Positions 58,348 through 64,000 of a DNA stretch of 64,000 nucleotides are shown piece after piece. This DNA is from Parapusillimonas granuli (GTDB lineage Bacteria; Pseudomonadota; Gammaproteobacteria; Burkholderiales; Burkholderiaceae_B): the NCBI RefSeq assembly GCF_013416525.1, contig NZ_JACCEM010000013.1, positions 30,825 to 94,824 of the forward strand, in the 5' to 3' direction. Position numbers and translations under genes: made by a program. The stretch's first letter is position 1; the number at the start of each line of letters is the position of its first letter. Under the pieces are notes generated by a model that made no database searches, was not told where the DNA came from, and saw only the letters and a program-made list of their open reading frames with translations.

Positions 58348-61300
58348 TCAGACCTCCGCCAGCTGCAGGGCCGAATCTATGTCGACGGCGACGATACGCG
58401 ACACGCCCTGCTCTTGCATGGTAACCCCGACCAGCTGTCTGGCCATCTGCATGGCAATTTTATTGTGAGAAATGAACAGGAACTGAGTCTGCTCGCTCAT
58501 GCTGCTCACCAGGTTGGCGTAGCGCTCGGTGTTGGCGTCGTCCAGCGGCGCGTCGACCTCGTCGAGCAGGCAGAAAGGAGCCGGATTCAACTTGAACAGC
58601 GCGAACACCAGCGCCGTGGCGGTCAGCGCCTTCTCGCCCCCCGACAGCAGGTGGATGGTGCTGTTGCGCTTGCCCGGAGGCTGCGCCATGACCTGCACGC
58701 CGGCGTCCAGGATTTCGTCCCCGGTGATGATCAGCTTGGCCTCGCCGCCGCCGAACAGCCTGGGGAACAGCTCGCCGAAATGCCGGTTGACGGTATCGAA
58801 GGTCTCTTGCAGCAGCTGCCGCGTCTCGCGGTCGATCTTGCGTATGGCGTCTTCCAGGGTCCCGATGGCGGTGGACAGGTCCTGGTGCTGGGCATCCAGA
58901 AACCCCTTGCGCTCGCGGGCCGCCGTCAGCTCGTCCAGCGCGGCCAGGTTGACCGAGCCCAAGGAGTCGATGGCGCGGGAGATTCTTTGCACCTCGGACT
59001 GGAGCCAGCCGGCGCGGCGCCATTCCTCGGGTTTTTGCTCCAGCATGCGGGCCAGGCCGGCGCGGTCGACCTGGTGCGCGTCGAGCTGTTCGGCGAATTG
59101 CTCGACCGCCAGGCGCGCCGCCTGCTCCTGCAGCTGCAGCTCCATGATGCGGGCGCGCCGGGGCTCGAGCGAGCGCTCCAGGGCGATGCGTTCCTCATCG
59201 GCGCTGCGCAGCATGGCGGCAAGATTATCGAGTTCGATGCGGGCCAGGCGCAAGGCCTCCTCGCGCTCCGCGCGGATCTCCAGGGCCTCCTGCAGACCGG
59301 CCTGCGATGCCGAGGCGTCCAGTTCGAACAGCTCGCCCTGCAGCCCTTCCAATTCCCCCGCCGCCCGCCGCGCCTGGTCGGCCGCCAGCTGCAGATTGCG
59401 CTTCAAGTCGGCGATGCGGGTCTGCAACGCCCTTTCGGTGTATTCGGACTCATGCACCGCGCGCTCCAGGTCGCGCAGCTGTTGCCTGGCGCCTTCGGCC
59501 TCCTGCTGCAAGGCCTCGCCGGATACCTCGGCATCGGAGAACCGCGACTGGTGCTCCGCCAGCTGAAGGTCCAGCTCCTCGAACCGCGCTTCCGCGTCTT
59601 CCCTGGCGGCGCGCAGCTCCTCGGACTGGGCCGCGATCTCGGCCAGATCCTCGCGCAGGCGGGCGGCCCGTTCGTCGGACTGCTCGGCCTGCTGCGCGAG
59701 CCGGGAATGCTCCAGCTGGATGTCGTGCAGGCGGCGGGTGAGCTCCGCCGCGCGCTGGCGCGCCGGCCCCAGTCCCTGCGACAGCTGCTGCCACGCGTTT
59801 TCCGCCTGCGCGACCGCGGCGACGGCCTGGTCGGCGATCAGTTGCCTGGCCTTGACGTCGCGCTGCAGGTTGTCGATTTCCTGCTGGCGGGCAAGCAGCC
59901 CGGCCTGTTCGGAATCCGCCGCATAGAAACGCAGGCTGTGGCGGTCGACCAGATGGCCCTCCCGGACCACATACACCGTCCCCGGCGGCAACTCGCCGCG
60001 CAGGCTCAGCGCCTCGTTCAGGTCGTCGCATACGTAGACGCCCCGGAGCCAATAGCCGAGCAGCGTGCGCAGCTCCGGATCGCTGATGCGCAACAGGCTG
60101 CTCAGGGCCTCGCGGCCCGGCGGCGCGGCGTCCGGCGCCTGGGCGGCGGGCAGTTGATAGAAGGCCAGCCTGGCGGGCGGGGCGTTTCCCGCGAATGCGC
60201 CGGCATGTTCCAGCCTGCGCAGTTCGAGCCCGGCCATGCGCTCGCGCAAGACCGCCTCCAGCGCGGTTTCCCAGCCCGGCTGGATGCTGAGCTTTTGCCA
60301 GAGGCGGCCCAGGCCGTCCAGTTCGTGGTGCGCCAGCCAGGGTTCCAGCGCCCCCTGCTTTTGCACGTCTTCCTGCAGCTTGGCCAGGGCGGCCAGGCGG
60401 GCATCCAGCCGCGCCATCGCTTGCGCCTCTTCGTGGGCGGCCGCCTGGGCCGCGCGGCGCCTCTCGTCCAGCTCGGGCAGGCGCTCTTCCAGTTCCGCCA
60501 ACTGCGCCTGCGCCTCTTCGAGCTGTTCCCGCATGGCGGCGCCGTCGCCCGCCAGCCGCTCGATGTTGGCGCGGTCGGGGGCGTTCAGGTCGCGCAATTC
60601 CTGCTCCAGGCGTTCCTTGCGGTTTTCCAGCGCCTGCAACTGGCGGTCGGCATCGCGCTGGGCCTGCGCCGCCAGGGCGAGCTCCTGTTCGAGCGCGGCC
60701 AGCGCGCTTCTCATTTCGTCGCGCGCCGCCGCCGCGCCGCGCACGCGGCTCTCGACGTCCGGCAACTGCATCTGGGCCTGCTCGGCCCGGGCGCGGGCTT
60801 CTTCGGTGCGCGCCGCGGCGGCTTCCAGGTCGGCCTCGGCCTGCGCGATCTGTTCGGCGCAGTGCGCCTGCTGGTCGGCCCATTCCTGCAATTGCTCCTG
60901 CAATTGCGCGCGCCGCGCCTGCACGCGGTTGCGGGAATCGACCACATGCCTGATTTCCGCTTCCAGCCGGCTGACCTGGGCGCCCGCTTCGTACAACAGG
61001 CCCTGCGCCGCATGCACGGCGTCGCTTGCGGCATAGTGCGCCTGGCGCCGCGATTCGAGCGCGGACTCACCCGCCCGCAGGCCCGCCATCGCGGCTTCGA
61101 GCTCGGTCTGCGCCTGCTCTATGGCCAGGAACCGGGCGCGCTGGTCTTCCTTGGCGTTGCTTTCCTTCATCAGCCACAAGGCGTGCTGCTTGAGCTCGCC
61201 ATCGGCCTGCAGCTCGCGATAGCGTTTCGCCACTTCCGCCTGGGTTTCGAGCTTTTCCAGCTGCCCGCCCAGTTCGCGCAGGATGTCCTCGACCCGGGTC

Positions 61301-61872
61301 AGGTTCTCGCGCGTGTCGGACAGGCGGTTCTCGGTCTCGCGCCGCCTTTCCTTGTAGCGGGAAACGCCGGCGGCCTCTTCCAGGAAAACGCGCAGTTCTT
61401 CGGGGCGGGCCTCGATCAGGCGGTTGATCATGCCCTGGCCGATGATGGCATAGCCGCGGGATCCGAGGCCGGTTCCCAGGAAGATGTCGTGGATGTCGCG
61501 GCGCCGCACCTGCTGGTTGTTCACCAGGTAGCTGCTGGTCCCGTCGCGGGTCAGCACGCGCCGCACGGCGATTTCGGAATACGCGCTCCATTGCCCGGCG
61601 GCGCGGCCCTCGGAGTTGTCGAACACCAGCTCGACCGAGGCCCGGGCCGCCGGCTTGCGATTGCCCGAGCCGTTGAAGATCACGTCCTGCATGGATTCGC
61701 CGCGCAGTTCGGACGCCCGGGTTTCGCCCAGCACCCATCGCACCGCGTCGATGATGTTGGACTTCCCGCAGCCATTGGGGCCGACGACGCCCACCAGCTG
61801 GCTGGGCGTGGGAATGACGGTAGGCTCGACGAACGATTTGAAACCAGCGAGTTTTATCTGGGTCAGGCGCAC
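58348..61872 (-). CDS. smc: chromosome segregation protein SMC
   Basis: The 1174-aa ATPase has Walker A VGPNGCGKSNIIDAV near residue 32, two coiled coils (about 170-490 and 650-1010), a hinge at about 500-640, and the C-terminal signature LSGGEKALTATALVFALF with Walker B FCLLDEVDAPLDD. It compacts and segregates the chromosome with ScpA and ScpB, which are not in this window. The start is a GTG at 61872 (MRLTQIKLAGFKSFVEP), the family N-terminus. It is divergent from lplT. Confidence 0.96.
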   Translation of the reverse strand: MRLTQIKLAGFKSFVEPTVIPTPSQLVGVVGPNGCGKSNIIDAVRWVLGETRASELRGESMQDVIFNGSGNRKPAARASVELVFDNSEGRAAGQWSAYSEIAVRRVLTRDGTSSYLVNNQQVRRRDIHDIFLGTGLGSRGYAIIGQGMINRLIEARPEELRVFLEEAAGVSRYKERRRETENRLSDTRENLTRVEDILRELGGQLEKLETQAEVAKRYRELQADGELKQHALWLMKESNAKEDQRARFLAIEQAQTELEAAMAGLRAGESALESRRQAHYAASDAVHAAQGLLYEAGAQVSRLEAEIRHVVDSRNRVQARRAQLQEQLQEWADQQAHCAEQIAQAEADLEAAAARTEEARARAEQAQMQLPDVESRVRGAAAARDEMRSALAALEQELALAAQAQRDADRQLQALENRKERLEQELRDLNAPDRANIERLAGDGAAMREQLEEAQAQLAELEERLPELDERRRAAQAAAHEEAQAMARLDARLAALAKLQEDVQKQGALEPWLAHHELDGLGRLWQKLSIQPGWETALEAVLRERMAGLELRRLEHAGAFAGNAPPARLAFYQLPAAQAPDAAPPGREALSSLLRISDPELRTLLGYWLRGVYVCDDLNEALSLRGELPPGTVYVVREGHLVDRHSLRFYAADSEQAGLLARQQEIDNLQRDVKARQLIADQAVAAVAQAENAWQQLSQGLGPARQRAAELTRRLHDIQLEHSRLAQQAEQSDERAARLREDLAEIAAQSEELRAAREDAEARFEELDLQLAEHQSRFSDAEVSGEALQQEAEGARQQLRDLERAVHESEYTERALQTRIADLKRNLQLAADQARRAAGELEGLQGELFELDASASQAGLQEALEIRAEREEALRLARIELDNLAAMLRSADEERIALERSLEPRRARIMELQLQEQAARLAVEQFAEQLDAHQVDRAGLARMLEQKPEEWRRAGWLQSEVQRISRAIDSLGSVNLAALDELTAARERKGFLDAQHQDLSTAIGTLEDAIRKIDRETRQLLQETFDTVNRHFGELFPRLFGGGEAKLIITGDEILDAGVQVMAQPPGKRNSTIHLLSGGEKALTATALVFALFKLNPAPFCLLDEVDAPLDDANTERYANLVSSMSEQTQFLFISHNKIAMQMARQLVGVTMQEQGVSRIVAVDIDSALQLAEV

Positions 61873-62005
61873 AGTAAGCGATCAATTAATTAAGGCGATG
61901 GGCCTCGCACAAAAACGCGGCCATACTGGCATGGTAACCGGCTCGTATGATAACGCACCCTCCGGCCCCCCGCCGCAGCGGGAAACCGAAACTACGCTAT
62001 TATTT

Positions 62006-62035
62006 TTCGTCTGGACTGTGTGCTGGCGCTATACT
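62006..62035 (+). promoter_or_regulatory. possible lplT promoter
   Basis: TATACT at 62030-62035 is a good -10; the sequence 17-18 bp before it (TTCGTC) is a poor -35. It lies 62 bp before the TTG start of lplT in the 225-bp smc-lplT divergent region. Confidence 0.3.
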
Positions 62036-62097
62036 CGATAACATTTTTTTGCTATTTGCATGACGACCGCCCCCGCCAACCAAACAGGGATCACGCT

Positions 62098-63405
62098 TTG
62101 AAAAAAGGCTTCTATCTGGTCATGATCGCCCAGGCGCTTTCGTCTGTCGCGGACAACGCGCTGCTGATCGCCGCCATCGCGCTGATCGCCGACCTGCGGG
62201 GCCCTGACTGGATGGCGCCCATGATGAAATGGTGGTTCGCGCTCGCCTACGTGGTGCTGGCCGCTTTCGTCGGCGCGTTCGCGGACTCCTTCCCCAAGGG
62301 GCGGGTGATGTTCATCACCAACGCCATCAAGATCAGCGGCTGTCTGCTGATGTTCAGCTACCAGACGCTGGGCTCGGACCATCACGCCCAGCTGATACTC
62401 GTCTTTTGCGCGTACACGCTGGTCGGCATCGGCGCCGCCGCGTATTCGCCGGCCAAGTACGGCATCGTCACCGAGATGCTGCCGCCCCACCTGCTGGTGA
62501 AAGGAAACAGCTGGATCGAAGGGCTCACCGTGCTGTCCATCATCGTCGGCACGGTGCTGGGCGGCATTCTCATCCATCCCGCGGTGTCCGACGCGCTGCG
62601 TTCCCATGTCTGGATCGCCCAGTTCGCCCAGACCCGGGCCGAGGCGGCCATCTTCATGATCGCCCTGGTCTATCTGGCGGCCGCCGGCACCAATCTGCTG
62701 ATCCCGCTGACCAATGTCCGCTATCCCAAGCAGCAGACCAATCCCATCAAGCTCATCAAGACCTTCGGCGGCTATGTCAGCATCCTGTGGCACGACAAGC
62801 TCGGCCAGATCTCGCTGGCGGTCACCACGCTGTTCTGGGGCGCGGGGGCGACGCTGCAGTTCATCGTCATCGAATGGGGGGCGCAGCACCTGGGCTATCG
62901 CCTGGACCAGGCCTCGGTGCTGATGGGCATCGCGGCGGTGGGCACGGTCTTCGGCTCCATACTCGCCGGCCGAGTGCCCTTGAAGCGGGCGCTGTCGGTA
63001 TTGCCGGTGGGGGTGGTGATGGGCTTCGCGGTGATGCTGATGCCCATTGTGCAGCACACCTGGGAAGTCTATGGGGTGCTGATGCTGGTGGGGGCGCTAT
63101 CGGGGTTCTTCGTCGTGCCGATGAATGCGTTGCTGCAGCACCGGGGCCATGTGCTGCTGTCGGCGGGGCATTCGATCGCGGTGCAAAACTTCAATGAGCA
63201 GTTGAACATTCTCTTGATGCTGGCAATCTACAGCCTGATGCTCTGGCTGAATCTGCCGATCAATGTGATCATCGTCATTTTCGGTCTCCTGGTGGCGACG
63301 CTCATGCTGATCTTCATCCGCTGGAACCGGATCAATCATCGGGCGAACCCCGATCTGGAAAGCACGATCGGGCAGCACGGGCATGGGCAGGCCTTGAAGC
63401 ACTGA
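62098..63405 (+). CDS. lplT: lysophospholipid transporter LplT
   Basis: The 435-aa MFS protein has about 12 helices and the LplT pattern: LKKGFYLVMIAQALSSVADNALLIAAIAL, FPKGRVMFITNAIKISGC and YSPAKYGIVTEMLPPHLLVKGN (all in spaced form). It flips lysophosphatidylethanolamine inward for re-acylation. The start is a TTG at 62098 with AGGGA 7 nt upstream, matching the family N-terminus; the frame is open 26 codons farther. The acyltransferase Aas, its usual partner, is not adjacent. Confidence 0.92.
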   Translation: MKKGFYLVMIAQALSSVADNALLIAAIALIADLRGPDWMAPMMKWWFALAYVVLAAFVGAFADSFPKGRVMFITNAIKISGCLLMFSYQTLGSDHHAQLILVFCAYTLVGIGAAAYSPAKYGIVTEMLPPHLLVKGNSWIEGLTVLSIIVGTVLGGILIHPAVSDALRSHVWIAQFAQTRAEAAIFMIALVYLAAAGTNLLIPLTNVRYPKQQTNPIKLIKTFGGYVSILWHDKLGQISLAVTTLFWGAGATLQFIVIEWGAQHLGYRLDQASVLMGIAAVGTVFGSILAGRVPLKRALSVLPVGVVMGFAVMLMPIVQHTWEVYGVLMLVGALSGFFVVPMNALLQHRGHVLLSAGHSIAVQNFNEQLNILLMLAIYSLMLWLNLPINVIIVIFGLLVATLMLIFIRWNRINHRANPDLESTIGQHGHGQALKH

Positions 63406-63441
63406 GGCTGGTCGGGCCCGGGACGGGCGCGGAATGCGCGT

Positions 63442-63873
63442 TCAGTCGCCCGATGCCGCGACCAGCGACCGCAGCAGGCTGAGGTCCCGCCATGCGTCGG
63501 CCTTGTGCTGCGGCCGCAGCAGCAGCGCCGCCGGATGATACGTGACGACCACGCTCGCTTCCTCGCCCGTCTCCGTGCGGATGGCATGCACCGCGCCCCG
63601 CAGGGTGTCCAGCTCCCCCTCCATGCCCAGCAGCGCCTGCGCCGCCCAGCCCCCCAGCGCCAAGACATGGCGCGGCTTCGCCAGCGCGATCTGGCGCCGC
63701 AGATAAGGCATGCAAGCCTGGACCTCCTCCGGCGTCGGCGGCCGATTGCCCAAAGGGCGGCACTTGACCAGGTTCGTGTAGAACGCCGTTTCACCGTCCA
63801 GCCCCGCCGCCGCCAGCATCGCCTGCAGCAGCACGCCCGCCTTCCCCTGGAACGGCAGCCCGGCCCGATCGTC
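63442..63873 (-). pseudogene. 5'-truncated family 4-type uracil-DNA glycosylase
   Basis: The minus strand encodes the C-terminal part of a type 4/5 UDG: GLPFQGKAGVLLQAMLAAAGL, YTNLVKCRPLGNRPPTPEEVQACMPYLRRQ (two Fe-S cysteines, spaced), ALGGWAAQALLG and VVTYHPAALLLRP with the catalytic histidine. Similarity stops at DDRAG: the GEAPG motif and the N-terminal CxxC region expected before it are missing, and the frame continues into sequence that is clearly a DUF533 gene on the other strand. A GTG at 63834 could start a shortened product. Truncation by rearrangement or by misassembly are both possible. Confidence 0.7.
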
Positions 63874-64000
63874 CTGCTGCTGGGCAACAAGAAATTCCGG
63901 AAAATGGGTGGAAAACTGGCCACCTACGGCGGCGCGGCGGCCCTGGGCGCGGTAGCGCTCAAGGCCTACCAGGATTGGCAGGCCAAGCAGTCCGCGCCGT
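63874..64000 (+). pseudogene. DUF533 (YebE-like) gene, 5'-truncated and cut by window end
   Basis: The plus strand reads LLLGNKKFRKMGGKLATYGG and then AALGAVALKAYQDWQAKQ, the hallmark of DUF533 membrane-associated proteins. The usual N-terminal 40-60 residues are missing: upstream of the LLLGNKK the frame runs antisense through the UDG gene, and no ATG occurs before codon KMGG (63904). The 3' end lies outside the window, so completeness there cannot be judged. Confidence 0.65.

Overview
The window is a high-GC chromosomal segment from a betaproteobacterium of the order Burkholderiales, most probably family Alcaligenaceae (Bordetella / Achromobacter / Pusillimonas type). The support is the gene content and order (yceD-rpmF-plsX-fabHDG-acpP-fabF-rpoE-rseA-rseB-mucD-lepA-lepB-rnc-era-recO; yciB-bolA-Par27-like PPIase; smc-zipA-ligA; rsxB-nth; an intracellular PHB depolymerase) and the close resemblance of several proteins to what I remember of Bordetella. 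The region is almost entirely core chromosome: I see no insertion sequence, prophage, CRISPR array, rRNA or tRNA gene.

Layout. 1-1.1 kb: end of a DUF2231 membrane protein and an ECF sigma factor. 1.2-5.2 kb: lptF divergent from pepA-holC, then a Bax-inhibitor-1 family protein with an intrinsic terminator. 5.2-5.6 kb: a gene-free stretch with a 38-bp tandem repeat. 5.6-22.5 kb: a run of 20 genes on the minus strand that covers L32, phospholipid and fatty-acid synthesis, the sigma-E regulon core, EF4, signal peptidase, RNase III, Era and RecO, and ends with a PIN-domain protein and a RarD-type permease. 22.6-24.8 kb: maf, a small tetrapyrrole-methylase-fold protein and an AmiD-like lipoprotein amidase. 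24.8-28.1 kb: msrQ-msrP, a HAD phosphatase and rluC on the minus strand. 28.1-31.9 kb: RNase E behind a leader of about 475 nt, with a consensus promoter and a bidirectional terminator. 32.0-37.4 kb: accD, trpA, trpB and relA on the minus strand. 37.5-42.8 kb: flavodoxin-like protein, Rid protein, pncB, 7Fe ferredoxin, PHB depolymerase, rsxB and nth. 42.9-52.7 kb: two convergent branched-chain/aromatic-type ABC importers, one with a LivM-LivG fusion, the other with an arginine in place of the Walker A lysine of LivF. 53.0-55.1 kb: msrB-yciB-bolA-PPIase. 55.2-61.9 kb: ligA, zipA and smc. 62.1-64.0 kb: lplT, then a 5'-truncated uracil-DNA glycosylase gene head-to-head with a 5'-truncated DUF533 gene.

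The genes mainly serve envelope and lipid synthesis (plsX/fab/acpP, accD, lptF, lplT), envelope stress (rpoE/rseAB/mucD, Par27-like PPIase, MsrPQ), RNA metabolism (rne, rnc, rluC, era), chromosome maintenance (smc, ligA, recO, nth, udg) and nutrient uptake. I did not find a clearly new multi-gene system. The best leads are local: the double-truncation junction near 63,870, the RNase E leader, a perfect 30-bp palindrome just upstream of trpB, a RecO that lacks its usual central segment, a PIN protein where Bordetella-like genomes usually carry pdxJ-acpS, a terminator abutting the rsxB start codon, and the LivF Walker A substitution.
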